The translations under genes were made by a program, and so were the position numbers. The notes below the pieces were generated by a model. It had not been told where the DNA came from and searched no databases. It worked only from the letters and a program-made list of their open reading frames with translations. Shown piece by piece: positions 25,547 through 33,823 of a stretch of DNA of 64,000 nt; within the stretch, counting starts at the first letter, position 1; each line of letters begins with the position of its first letter. The stretch comes from Sulfuricystis multivorans (lineage in GTDB: Bacteria; Pseudomonadota; Gammaproteobacteria; Burkholderiales; Rhodocyclaceae): the NCBI RefSeq assembly GCF_003966565.1, contig NZ_AP018718.1:1488001-1552000 (forward strand). Direction: 5' to 3'.

Positions 25547-26162
25547 CGAGTCTCGCCAGGCCCGCCGCATCGTCGCGGCGCAAGGCCACGATCGGAATGT
25601 CGCCGACGTGAGGAGTCAGCGATGCCAGCGTCTCCTCGACGCTCACCGTGCTGTCCGCGGTTTCATTGACGATCAGCCGTGCGGGACGGATGCCGACTTC
25701 GCGCAGCGCAGCGAGCGCCGTGAGCGTGTGCGAGAGCGCACCCAGATGAGTGCCGGCAACGAGCAGCGTCGGCACTTCGAGGGCTACGATCCAGTCGCGC
25801 ACCGTGTGTTGCGCCGTCAGCGGCACCATCATGCCTCCCACGCCCTCGATGAGCAGGAGTCCATCATTCGTAGCGATCTCGTCTCGGCACCAGGCGACGA
25901 GCGCATCGAAGTCGATGCTTTTGCCCTCCTTCGCCGCCGCGAGATCGGGCGAGAAGGGCGCCTGATAGCACCATGCCGTCCTGCCAGCGCCGATTCTGGC
26001 GAGATCGGACTCGGCATGACGCGCCGGATCGTAGCCGGAGACCACCGGCTTGATCGCCCGCACCGGTCTATCCTGCTCGCGACACGCCGCGATCAAGCCC
26101 GCGCAAAGCCAGGTTTTGCCAAGGTCGGTGCCCGTCGCGGTAATAAAATAACTTTTGCCCAT
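25533..26162 (-). CDS. bioD: Dethiobiotin synthetase
   Basis: BioD closes the ureido ring of dethiobiotin from DAPA, CO2 and ATP. The 209-aa protein has the P-loop GTDLGKTW (about 11-18), a KPVVSGYD segment with the conserved Lys, and the [10 protein letters not shown] motif. It is the only bio gene here on the minus strand: its 5' end is 14 bp from the bioA start and its 3' end overlaps bioB by 14 bp. Its promoter must lie inside bioA or in that 14-bp gap. Confidence 0.95.
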   Translation of the reverse strand: MGKSYFITATGTDLGKTWLCAGLIAACREQDRPVRAIKPVVSGYDPARHAESDLARIGAGRTAWCYQAPFSPDLAAAKEGKSIDFDALVAWCRDEIATNDGLLLIEGVGGMMVPLTAQHTVRDWIVALEVPTLLVAGTHLGALSHTLTALAALREVGIRPARLIVNETADSTVSVEETLASLTPHVGDIPIVALRRDDAAGLARLASSL

Positions 26163-26176
26163 CGCGCCATTTTCCC

Positions 26177-27451
26177 ATGACTTGTATCGACGCCCTTTGG
26201 CTCCCCTACACCCAGATGGCCACCGCGCCTGCCCCTTTGCCGGTGGTTGGCGCGCAAGGGGTACGGATTCGGCTCGCCGACGGCCGCGAGCTGATCGACG
26301 GTATTTCCTCGTGGTGGACGATGTGCCACGGCTATCGCCATCCGCACATCGTCGCGGCCGTCAAGGCGCAGCTCGACACCCTGCCGCATGTGATGTTCGC
26401 CGGCCTCGTCCATGAGCCGGCACTGAAACTCGCCCGGCGGCTCGTCAAGCTGCTGCCGGGCACACTCGAGCGCGTCTTCTTCTCCGAATCCGGTTCGGTC
26501 GCGGTCGAAGTGGCGCTCAAGATCGCCGTGCAGTATTGGCGCAACCGCGGCGAGGACCGGCATGCCTTCGTCGCCTTCAAGGATGGCTACCACGGCGACA
26601 CGCTGGGCGCCCTCTCCGTCACCGATCCAGGCTGCGGCTTTCACGCTGCGATGTCCGCCTATCGCGTCCCGCAATTCTTCGCCGCGCTGCCGCGCGATGC
26701 GGCCACGCGCGCCGCGCTCGATGACTTGCTGGAAAAACATCGTCTCGACATCGCCGCGGTGATCGTCGAGCCGCGCGTGCAGGGCGCCGGCGGCATGCGT
26801 TTTCACGATCTCGCCACACTGCGCGCCATCCGGGCTGCCTGCGATGAACACGGCGTGCTGCTCATCCATGATGAGATCATGACCGGCTTCGGCCGCACCG
26901 GCCAGATGTTCGCCTCCCCTGCCGACGCGCCGCCAGACATCCTGTGCCTGTCGAAGGCGCTCACCGGCGGCACGCTGCCACTTGCCGCCACCGTCGCCAG
27001 CGATCATGTTTTCGCCGCGTTTTGCTCCGCACGCGCCGAGGATGCCTTGATGCACGGCCCGACCTTCATGGCCAATCCGCTCGCCTGCGCGGCGGCGAAT
27101 GCCTCGCTCGATCTGTTCGAGACCGAGCCGAGACTAGAGCAGGTCGCAGCGATCGAAGCGCAGATGAAGCGCGAGCTCGCACCCTGCCGCGCTCTGCCTG
27201 GTGTCAGCGATGTGCGCGTCATGGGCGCGATCGGCGTGGTGCAGCTCGAGCACCCCGTCGCCGCCGCCTTGCGCCCGGCCTTCATCGAACGCGGCGTGTG
27301 GGTGCGGCCGTTCGGCGACATCGTCTATCTCACCCCGCCCTTCGTGATCGAACCGGCAGATCTGAGCACGCTCGCCACGGCGGTCTGCGAAGTCGTAGCC
27401 GAGTGGTCGAAACAGGTCCACCGCCTTCCATGCCCGATCTCGACGCCCTGA
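26177..27451 (+). CDS. bioA: Adenosylmethionine-8-amino-7-oxononanoate aminotransferase
   Basis: BioA converts KAPA to DAPA using S-adenosylmethionine as amino donor. It is a class III PLP aminotransferase of 424 aa. The N-terminus has LWLPYTQM and SSWWTMCHGY, typical of BioA. The central part has ESGSVAVEVALK and HDEIMTGFGRTG, and the PLP lysine lies in CLSKALTGG (around 258). The 3' end overlaps bioF by 22 bp. Confidence 0.97.
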   Translation: MTCIDALWLPYTQMATAPAPLPVVGAQGVRIRLADGRELIDGISSWWTMCHGYRHPHIVAAVKAQLDTLPHVMFAGLVHEPALKLARRLVKLLPGTLERVFFSESGSVAVEVALKIAVQYWRNRGEDRHAFVAFKDGYHGDTLGALSVTDPGCGFHAAMSAYRVPQFFAALPRDAATRAALDDLLEKHRLDIAAVIVEPRVQGAGGMRFHDLATLRAIRAACDEHGVLLIHDEIMTGFGRTGQMFASPADAPPDILCLSKALTGGTLPLAATVASDHVFAAFCSARAEDALMHGPTFMANPLACAAANASLDLFETEPRLEQVAAIEAQMKRELAPCRALPGVSDVRVMGAIGVVQLEHPVAAALRPAFIERGVWVRPFGDIVYLTPPFVIEPADLSTLATAVCEVVAEWSKQVHRLPCPISTP

Positions 27452-28536
27452 TCGCGCCGCGGCTTGTGCAGCTCGATGCGGCGAATCTTCGGCGCAGGCT
27501 CGTCGCGATCGATCCGTCGCTCGTCGATGTCGCCTCGAACGACTATCTGGGGCTCTCTCGCCATCCGCTCGTCATCGAGCGCGCCTGTGAATGGACCACT
27601 AAGCATGGCGCCGGCAGCCGCGCCTCCAGGCTCGTCACCGGCACCAGCGATGAACTGCTGGCGCTGGAAGCACGGCTCGCCCGCTTCAAGGGCAGGGAAG
27701 CCGCGCTGATCTTCGCCAGCGGCTTTCAGCTCAACAGCTCGGTGCTGCCGGCCTTGCTGGAACTGGGAGACGCGCCGCTCGTCTTCACCGATCGCTTGAA
27801 CCACGCCAGCCTCCATGCGGGCTTGCGCGGCGTCAAACAAATCCGCTTTCGCCACAACGACCTCACGCATCTCGAAGAACTGCTGATGAGCCATCCGGGC
27901 AAGACGCGCTGGATCGTCACCGAGTCGGTGTTCAGCATGGACGGCGACACGGCCGATGTCGCCGCGCTCGCGGCGCTGGCGGAAAAGCATGGCGCTTTTC
28001 TCTATCTCGACGAGGCCCATGCCACCGGCGTGCTCGGGCCGCAGGGCAGCGGGCTTTCGCAAGGGCGGGCCACCGTGACGATGGGCACGCTCGGCAAGGC
28101 CCTGGGCGGCGCGGGGGCCTATGTCGCTGGCTCACAGGCATTGATCGACTGGCTGATCAACCGCTGCGCCGGCTTCATCTACAGCACCGCGCCGGCGCCG
28201 GCGGCCTTGGGCGCGCTCGATGCGGCGCTCGATCTCGTGCCGACGATGGATGCCGAGCGGGCACGGCTGATGCGGATGGCCGATGCCTTGCGCAGCGCGT
28301 TGCAATCGTGCGGCTTCGACACTCTGGCCTCGTCGACCCAGATCGTCCCCGCCGTGTTCGGACAAGCGCGCCGCACGCTCGAAGCGGCGGCAAAACTCCG
28401 TCAGGCAGGCATCCTCGCCGTCGCGATCCGTCCGCCGACGGTGCCCGTCGGCACGGCGCGGCTGAGGTTCTCACTTTCGGCGGCGCTTTCCGACGGCCAG
28501 TTCGAGCGGCTGCTTGCGGCGGTAAAGACCCTGTGA
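27430..28536 (+). CDS. bioF: 8-amino-7-oxononanoate synthase
   Basis: BioF condenses pimeloyl-ACP (or -CoA) with alanine to KAPA. The 368-aa PLP enzyme shows ASNDYLGLSRHP at the N-terminus, the glycine-rich HGAGSRASRLVTG, DEAHATGVLG and the PLP lysine in TLGKALGGAG. The ATG at 27430 lies inside bioA, giving a 22-bp overlap. The stop overlaps the bioH GTG as GTGA. A longer frame reading upstream through bioA is a shadow. Confidence 0.97.
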   Translation: MPDLDALIAPRLVQLDAANLRRRLVAIDPSLVDVASNDYLGLSRHPLVIERACEWTTKHGAGSRASRLVTGTSDELLALEARLARFKGREAALIFASGFQLNSSVLPALLELGDAPLVFTDRLNHASLHAGLRGVKQIRFRHNDLTHLEELLMSHPGKTRWIVTESVFSMDGDTADVAALAALAEKHGAFLYLDEAHATGVLGPQGSGLSQGRATVTMGTLGKALGGAGAYVAGSQALIDWLINRCAGFIYSTAPAPAALGALDAALDLVPTMDAERARLMRMADALRSALQSCGFDTLASSTQIVPAVFGQARRTLEAAAKLRQAGILAVAIRPPTVPVGTARLRFSLSAALSDGQFERLLAAVKTL

Positions 28537-29156
28537 GCACGGTCGTCTTCGTCCACGGCTGGGGCTACGATGCGCACCTGTGGGATGAGGTGCGCGCCTT
28601 GCTCGACCCGACGCTTGGCATCGTCACCCTCGATTTCGGCTACTTTGGTGCCGCCTCACCAGCGCCGACTCTCGATGAGCCCGTCCTCGCCGTCGGCCAT
28701 TCGCTCGGCGTCTTGTGGTGGCTTGCGCAATCGGCCATTCCCTGGCGGCGCCTGCTGTCGATCAACGGCTTTCCGCGCTTCACCGCCAGCGCGGATTACC
28801 CAGGGGTTGCGCCGCGGCTGCTCTGTCGCATGCAGCAGCAGTTTCGGAAAGCGCCCGCGACGGTGCTCGCCGATTTTCATGCGCGCTGCGGCGGGCACGC
28901 GCCTTTTGGCTTGCCGAACCTCGCGCGCCTTGCGGCCGGGCTCGATGCGTTGGGCGAGTGGGATGGCCGTGCGCGGCTCGCCTCGCGCCGCAGCGATGTC
29001 GTCGCGCTGGCTGGAACGAACGATCCGATCGTCCCTGCTGCGATGAGTCGCATGGCCTTCGGGACGGTCGAATTCATCGATACCACGGGGCACCTGCTCC
29101 CCGAGACCCATCCGGAAATCTGCGCCCGCTGGATCGAAAGGCTCGCCGATGCGTGA
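28533..29156 (+). CDS. bioH: Pimeloyl-ACP methyl ester carboxylesterase (BioH-type)
   Basis: BioH removes the methyl group from pimeloyl-ACP methyl ester, ending the BioC-BioH pathway. It is an alpha/beta hydrolase with an oxyanion segment FVHGWGYDAHLW, the nucleophile elbow GHSLG (Ser about 56), an acid in AGTNDPIVP and the catalytic His in TGHLLP. At about 207 aa it is clearly shorter than E. coli BioH (256), mainly in the lid region. The GTG at 28533 overlaps the bioF stop (GTGA), and its end overlaps bioC by 8 bp. The position directly before bioC supports the role. Confidence 0.9.
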   Translation: MSTVVFVHGWGYDAHLWDEVRALLDPTLGIVTLDFGYFGAASPAPTLDEPVLAVGHSLGVLWWLAQSAIPWRRLLSINGFPRFTASADYPGVAPRLLCRMQQQFRKAPATVLADFHARCGGHAPFGLPNLARLAAGLDALGEWDGRARLASRRSDVVALAGTNDPIVPAAMSRMAFGTVEFIDTTGHLLPETHPEICARWIERLADA

Positions 29157-29895
29157 TGTCGCGCAACGCTTTTCTGCCGCCGCAGACAGTTACGACGCCC
29201 ATTCGGCGGCGCAGCGCCATGCCGCGCAGCGTCTTGCCGAGCATCTCGTGCGCTGCCGCTTGCCGCCGCGCCCGCGCGTGCTGGAGATCGGCTGCGGCAC
29301 CGGGCATCTGACGGTGCTATTGGCGCAGCAATTGCCCGGCGCGCAGATCTTGGCCACCGACCTCGCGCCGCCGATGGTCGCGGCCTGTCGCAGGCGACTG
29401 GGCAACAACCCCCGCCTTGCCTTCGTCGCGATGGACGGCAGCCGACCCGCCGTGAAAGGAAAGTTCGATCTGATCTGCGGCAATCTGGTCGCGCAATGGT
29501 TCGACGATCTGCCCGCCGCCTTCGCGACGCTGGCCGCACTGCTGGCGCCTTCGGGTGTGATGTTGATGAGTTTGCCGGGCGAAAAGACCTTTTGCGAGTG
29601 GCGTGCGGCCCACGCCCGGCATGGTTTGCCCCCCGGCACGCGCAAACTGCCGACACGAGACGATTGCCTGGCGGCCCTGCCGCCGGGTGAAAACACGCTC
29701 GAGTGTGAATACTGGCGCGACCAGTATGCCGATGGGCTTGCCTTTCTGCGTAGCTTACGCGCGATCGGCGCCGATACGCCCGCCGCTGGTCACAAGCCAC
29801 TCGCCGTCGGCCAGCTGCGGCGCGTGCTGGAAACACTGGGTGTTGCCCCCCAGCTGACCTATGAATTTTTCTTGCTGATCCATCAGAGGAAATAG
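29149..29895 (+). CDS. bioC: Malonyl-ACP O-methyltransferase BioC
   Basis: BioC methylates malonyl-ACP to start pimelate synthesis through the fatty acid pathway. The 248-aa protein has the N-terminal RFSAAADSYDAHSAAQ motif and the SAM-binding motif VLEIGCGTGHL (about 45-55). It also has ATDLAPPMV and the later WFDDLPAAF. The C-terminal part from about residue 199 is repeated at 32957-33105: an 86-bp core is nearly identical (one mismatch) while flanking bases differ considerably. The protein itself looks complete. Confidence 0.94.
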   Translation: MRDVAQRFSAAADSYDAHSAAQRHAAQRLAEHLVRCRLPPRPRVLEIGCGTGHLTVLLAQQLPGAQILATDLAPPMVAACRRRLGNNPRLAFVAMDGSRPAVKGKFDLICGNLVAQWFDDLPAAFATLAALLAPSGVMLMSLPGEKTFCEWRAAHARHGLPPGTRKLPTRDDCLAALPPGENTLECEYWRDQYADGLAFLRSLRAIGADTPAAGHKPLAVGQLRRVLETLGVAPQLTYEFFLLIHQRK

Positions 29896-29903
29896 GAGAC
29901 TGA

Positions 29904-30086
29904 CCCCGACTTTTTGGGCTGTTTGGCAGCTCACCAGGCGGCGGCACCCTCCTCGCCACGCTGAAGAAAGAACTGCTGACGATCTCCAATGTTTCGTCTC
30001 ATTTTGTCTATGCAGAGCCGGCCGTGGGAGAGGCCGCGAGGGCGGGTGTTTATTTTGCGCATGGCCATTTCATCCTCCCCGGCTGA
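29904..30086 (+). pseudogene. Orphan C-terminal coding fragment of an unknown protein
   Basis: After a stop at 29901-29903, one frame stays open for 60 codons to TGA at 30084. It has host-like GC content and protein-like composition (LFGSSPGGGTLLATLKKELL, then a SHFVYAEPAVGEAARAG stretch). There is no start codon with a ribosome site, so it looks like the 3' end of a truncated gene. I do not recognise the family. It sits between bioC and the decayed transposase. Confidence 0.4.
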
Positions 30087-30319
30087 CATTGTCCGTCATG
30101 CGCGTAAGTAAGAGAGTTACCAGCAGAATGGTGTCGGTTATTTTTACATTCAGTAGGTACCACTGCGGGTATAAATTAAGTAACTAAATGATTTACTGAA
30201 ATAGTTTCCATTTCATGAAATTTGGCTCAAATTTTGCTATGAGCCCCACGTACGCGTCCCGCCTCAAATTCTTTTGGACATGTACCGCCCCCAAAATTCT
30301 TGTAGTACTGATTTGCAGT

Positions 30320-30650
30320 TCATGCAGCCTTGCGGATCGCTTGAGCCTGCAGGACTTCAAAGGATAGATGAAGCCCAGTTTTTGGCTGCGGCCACTATGC
30401 TTAGCTTCGGGTGCGACGAAGTTTGCTTGCGCCGGAACTTCGTTTTCAAGACTCGTTTTCAAGACGCCAATGGCGATTGTAGCGATCCCTGAACTCGGTG
30501 ACAGCCTGCCGCACTTCGCACTTATTCGATGTTGCGGAAGAAGCGTCCATGAATGCTTGCTCCTTCAGCGTCCGTTTGAAGCGTTTGGTCATGCCGTTGG
30601 TCTTGGGTTTCGAGACGATGGCGAAGTTATATTGCTTGGGCCATTCCCAA
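30320..30650 (-). pseudogene. Decayed integrase-core (rve) transposase, C-terminal remnant
   Basis: On the minus strand the frames together spell the end of an IS3/IS481-type transposase: KPKTNGM, KRFKRTLKEQ, IHGRFFRNIE (in a second frame), VRQAVTEFRDRYNRHWRLE, KLGFIYP, then FEVLQAQAIRKAA and a stop (another shift). At least two or three frameshifts and an extra ~26-codon in-frame insertion between RLEN and KLGF make it inactive. The left boundary is the stop at 30320-30322; the 5' limit near 30650 is approximate. The N-terminal and catalytic parts are missing. Confidence 0.75.
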
Positions 30651-30696
30651 GTATCTGCAATATTTTTTCCTGTTCTTAGACATAGGAGTCAAAATC

Positions 30697-31674
30697 ATGA
30701 AATATCCAAGGATTGCATTAGTAATATCAGCATTTGTTGCGTTGTCATATTCGACAAGCAGCGCTGCCAGCCCAATTGAAGTCTCTCTAGATGCGCTGAA
30801 ATTCGTTGTAAAGAACCAAACATCGATTGCAGCTTCCTTTGCGGTTGCCCACACCCAAAATGGAAGTGGGGAGCCTGGTTCTAGAGTTTGTGGTCCGAAG
30901 GTTAGCGAAACTGGAGATGCAGTCAGTTGTAATACTAGCGATTTTTTCAATCATCAGAACATTGGCAATGACACAGCGATTTCTGATGCGTTTGGGATTA
31001 GTTGGGCACTAGGATTCCGGGGTGAAGCTACAGCACATGCTAGTGTATTAAAAGGAGATTTTGCAGCAGCAGGAGCATACGCCCGTGGAGGTGCTGCAGT
31101 CACAGCTACTGACGGTTCTCTCGGCGCAACAGGTATGACGAAAGCTACTGCTTCGTTTTCGCTCGGAGGGCTGACGCTCCGCGCCTCGAAGAAAGACCCT
31201 GAATTATATTCTTTACTAGTGTCCGATTTACCGCTATGGAGTTTGCCTGAAGATTTTTTTGATAAAGAGATTTCTGGAATATCACATAATGCATTTATTA
31301 CACTCCCTCCCAGCCTATCAAAAGGAGTTCCTGACCATATATTTTGGGCCTTGGATCTTCTGCTTGATGGCGCCTCAGGTCAGCTAACTGTATCAAATTA
31401 TGGTCTATCTGTAACATCTCCTCTAACTTCTGCTGATTTTATAGACTTATCTACTGCAGCTGAAAGCGTGTATCAACTCAGTGGTTCCGGTGATTTCACT
31501 ATTGATATTCCGTTCCTCGATCTTAATGCTCCAGAGCAGGTTATAACCTTTGATGAAATGTCTCTTACAGTTGCAGCGATGCCAGAGCCTACCTCGTTAC
31601 TTTTGGTATTCCTAGGACTTGCCTGTATTGCAGGCATTCGCACAACGCGGCTGTTCACGGGTTTCCTACGGTAG
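30697..31674 (+). CDS. PEP-CTERM sorting-domain exported protein
   Basis: A 325-aa exported protein with an N-terminal signal peptide (about 1-24, ending STSSAAS). Its C-terminal tripartite signal is PEP (294-296), a hydrophobic helix of about 17 residues, then a basic tail (RTTR). PEP-CTERM proteins are processed by exosortase and archaeosortase-type enzymes and belong to envelope or exopolysaccharide systems. No exosortase gene is in the window. The middle is Gly/Ala/Ser-rich with no recognised domain. AGGAG lies 8 bases before the ATG. Base composition is much more AT-rich than the neighbours, suggesting transfer. The stop overlaps the convergent transposase frame by 20 bp. Confidence 0.85.
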   Translation: MKYPRIALVISAFVALSYSTSSAASPIEVSLDALKFVVKNQTSIAASFAVAHTQNGSGEPGSRVCGPKVSETGDAVSCNTSDFFNHQNIGNDTAISDAFGISWALGFRGEATAHASVLKGDFAAAGAYARGGAAVTATDGSLGATGMTKATASFSLGGLTLRASKKDPELYSLLVSDLPLWSLPEDFFDKEISGISHNAFITLPPSLSKGVPDHIFWALDLLLDGASGQLTVSNYGLSVTSPLTSADFIDLSTAAESVYQLSGSGDFTIDIPFLDLNAPEQVITFDEMSLTVAAMPEPTSLLLVFLGLACIAGIRTTRLFTGFLR

Positions 31675-32812
31675 GAATCTGGGTCTGACATGGTGTCTTT
31701 GGCATTTTGGTATAGAGGAACGACGAAGTGTCCTCAGTGTTGAGCTGGAAGATCTTGAGCTTGAAATACTCCATGTCGCGGAAGCCCCTGGCGCGGCGGC
31801 GCAAGAGCGCAATGGAGACGTTGCCGGCCTCCAGACGCGAGGTCGTGATCGGATGATCGGCGTAAGCGCAGATGCCGGTGCGGTGCGACTGCAAGGTCTT
31901 CACGAAGGCAGCCAGTCCGGTGATCTTGGCGGCCTTGGCCATGCCGCACCAGTCATCGAGACGCTGCGCCATCTCGGCGATCGTGGAGTTGGGTTGCCAC
32001 AGGCGCTGCAACTGCTCCTTGAGCGCGTAGAGCGAGGCCAGTGGTTGATTCAGCGCCAGCAGTTGATCCAGTCGTCCCTGGTCGGTTTCCTTGAGGGTCG
32101 TGCGATTCGACAACAGCAGCCACAGGCTGCCCTTGATCGTTTGCTGGCCGGTCAGGTCGCCCAGGGTCTTGGCGGCCTTGAACTCGGCCCGGCGGCAATC
32201 ACGGATCACCTTGCTGAACATCTGCATGACGTGGAAGCGATCGAAGACGATCGCCGCGCCCGGCAGCGACTCGCGCACGGCGGCGATATAGGCCGCTCCC
32301 ATGTCCAGCGCCACCGCCTGGATGCCTTCAGCACACTCCTGCGACAGGGCGTCAAGGCATTCGATCAGCACGGCGGACTCGCGACCCTCCTTCACCCACA
32401 GGATGCGGCCGGAGTTCGTTCCGGGCGACAGGTCATAGACCAGGGTGAAGTAGCTTTGCCCCTTGGCGCGGGCGACTTCATAGACGCCGAGGTAACGAAT
32501 CCCGGTCAGGGTTTGCGGCCGAGGGATCGGGATCGTCTCGGCCAAGTGGGCGCATTCGATCGCTTTCACCGAGTCCCACGACAGGCCCGTGTGACGCGCC
32601 ACCGTCGAAATCGGCATGTGCCGGGCCATGCCGGCAATCAGGCGGGCGTAGCGTTTCGTCACACGCGCCTTGGGCGCCACGAACGACAGATGCTCGACAC
32701 GCACGTGGCCGGGCGACAAGAAGGTCTCGGCATACTCGATCTCGATCTCGCAGCGGTGCCCGCCCAGCGGCACGTCCAGCACCGTCCGCCGCAACAGGCG
32801 ATTGACCGAACC
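31655..32812 (-). pseudogene. ISL3-family transposase, 5'-truncated
   Basis: The conserved part matches the DDE transposase of ISL3 elements: RTVLDVPLGGH, VALDMGAAYIAAVRE, IVFDRFHVMQMFSKVIRDCRR, GSLWLLLSNR, YADHPITTSRLEAGN and ARGFRDMEYFKLKI. The usual N-terminal CPxCG zinc finger is absent. The open frame continues to an ATG at 32953, but those ~47 codons are antisense to the bioC remnant, so they are probably not native. The C-terminal ~20 residues run into the PEP-CTERM gene end. No terminal inverted repeats were found. Host-like GC content. Confidence 0.72.
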
Positions 32813-33176
32813 GCGCCGCCCAGTGCGGTGATCCATCGGCCGACGCCGCCGGCGCACGCCCGCTGCCGACGAGAGAGGAATGTCTGGCCACATTGCCGCC
32901 AGGGGACAACCGCATCGAAACCGAACACTGGGTCGATCGCCCCCCCAAGGCATCGACTTTCTGCGTAGCTTACGCGCGATCGGCGCCGATACGCCCGCCG
33001 CGGGTCACAAGCCACTCGCCGTCGGCCAGCTGCGGCGCGTGCTCGCGACACTGGGCCCTTTGCCGCAGCTGAGCTATGAATTCTTCTTTCTGATCCACGG
33101 CCAGCGCTGCTGGCGAGACTCACCTGCGCCACCACCAGAAAATCAGCGTCAGCAGCAGCGAAAGCAGAATCGATGA
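32812..33176 (+). pseudogene. Second copy of bioC 3' end, frameshifted remnant
   Basis: The frame from 32812 gives RAAQCGD, LPTREECLATLPPGDN and IETEHWVDR. This lines up with LPTRDDCLAALPPGEN and LECEYWRDQ of BioC. In a run of seven C (32940-32946) the frame shifts by one base, and GIDFLRSLRAIGADTPAAG then follows to LSYEFFFLIHG. The core 32957-33042 is almost identical to bioC 29742-29827; the flanks differ strongly. The remnant is abruptly joined upstream to the truncated ISL3 gene and reads on into the DUF2905 3' end. Confidence 0.85.
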
Positions 33177-33320
33177 GGTGAGCGGAAAATAAAAATCGAA
33201 ATGCTCGCGCTCGATGTGGATGTCACCGGGCAAACGGCCGAAGGGCAGGCGCGACAGCCACGGCCAGAGCGCGCCGACGGCAACGATGAAGAGACCGAGG
33301 AGGATCAGCGTCTTTTGCAT
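33120..33320 (-). CDS. DUF2905 family small membrane protein
   Basis: A 66-aa protein of the DUF2905 family. Two hydrophobic segments (about 4-22 and 47-62) flank the conserved loop [25 protein letters not shown]-like sequence (seen as [13 protein letters not shown] near residues 25-37). It is an inner-membrane protein of unknown function. It is convergent with the bioC remnant and divergent from queF. Confidence 0.9.
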   Translation of the reverse strand: MQKTLILLGLFIVAVGALWPWLSRLPFGRLPGDIHIEREHFDFYFPLTSSILLSLLLTLIFWWWRR

Positions 33321-33401
33321 AGGCCTATCAAGGGGCGGTTCCGAACGATATAAGCATTGTGCGCATTTATAATCCCGTCAAGCACATTGCCGCATCCGAC
33401 C

Positions 33402-33821
33402 ATGCCTTCCCAGCCCTCGAAGACCCTCGAAACCTTCCCCAATCCGGCGCCGCAGCGCGATTACCGGATCCACATGGAGATTCCGGAATTCACCTGCCTG
33501 TGTCCAAAGACCGGCCAGCCGGATTTCGCGGTGCTGACCCTCGATTACGTGCCGGACCAGCTCTGCATCGAATTGAAGAGCCTCAAACTCTACATCTGGA
33601 GCTTCCGCGACGAGGGGCATTTCCATGAGGCGGTGACGAACCGCATCCTCGATGACCTCGTCCAGGCGACGAAGCCGCGCTTCATGCGGCTTGCCGCGCG
33701 CTTCTTTGTCCGTGGCGGCATCTTCACCAACGTCGTCGCCGAACATCGCAAGAAGGGCTGGAAACCAAAGCCGCGCATCGAACTCGACGATTTCCCGGCC
33801 CAGTCGAACACGCGCGGCTGA
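33402..33821 (+). CDS. queF: NADPH-dependent 7-cyano-7-deazaguanine reductase
   Basis: QueF reduces preQ0 to preQ1 in queuosine synthesis. The ATG at 33402 gives 139 aa, the size of the short homodecameric type I enzyme. The catalytic Cys lies in [11 protein letters not shown] (Cys34), and the QueF signature is [20 protein letters not shown] around residues 59-78. A TATAAT lies at 33368-33373. No preQ1 riboswitch is visible upstream. Confidence 0.96.
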   Translation: MPSQPSKTLETFPNPAPQRDYRIHMEIPEFTCLCPKTGQPDFAVLTLDYVPDQLCIELKSLKLYIWSFRDEGHFHEAVTNRILDDLVQATKPRFMRLAARFFVRGGIFTNVVAEHRKKGWKPKPRIELDDFPAQSNTRG

Positions 33822-33823
33822 TC

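Noticed and set aside
27976-28000. REP-like motif GGCGCTGGCGG inside bioF
   Set aside because: It is ordinary coding sequence for an Ala/Leu stretch conserved in BioF, without head or tail.
30193-30462. An 89-aa gene on the minus strand
   Set aside because: Part of its translation is the decayed transposase end (RLEN, KLGFIYP); there is no ribosome site.
32880-33176. A 98-aa independent gene
   Set aside because: It is the frameshifted bioC 3' remnant; the start is an artefact of the shifted frame.
33321-33401. preQ1 riboswitch before queF
   Set aside because: The 81-bp region shows no aptamer-like stem with the A-rich tail.
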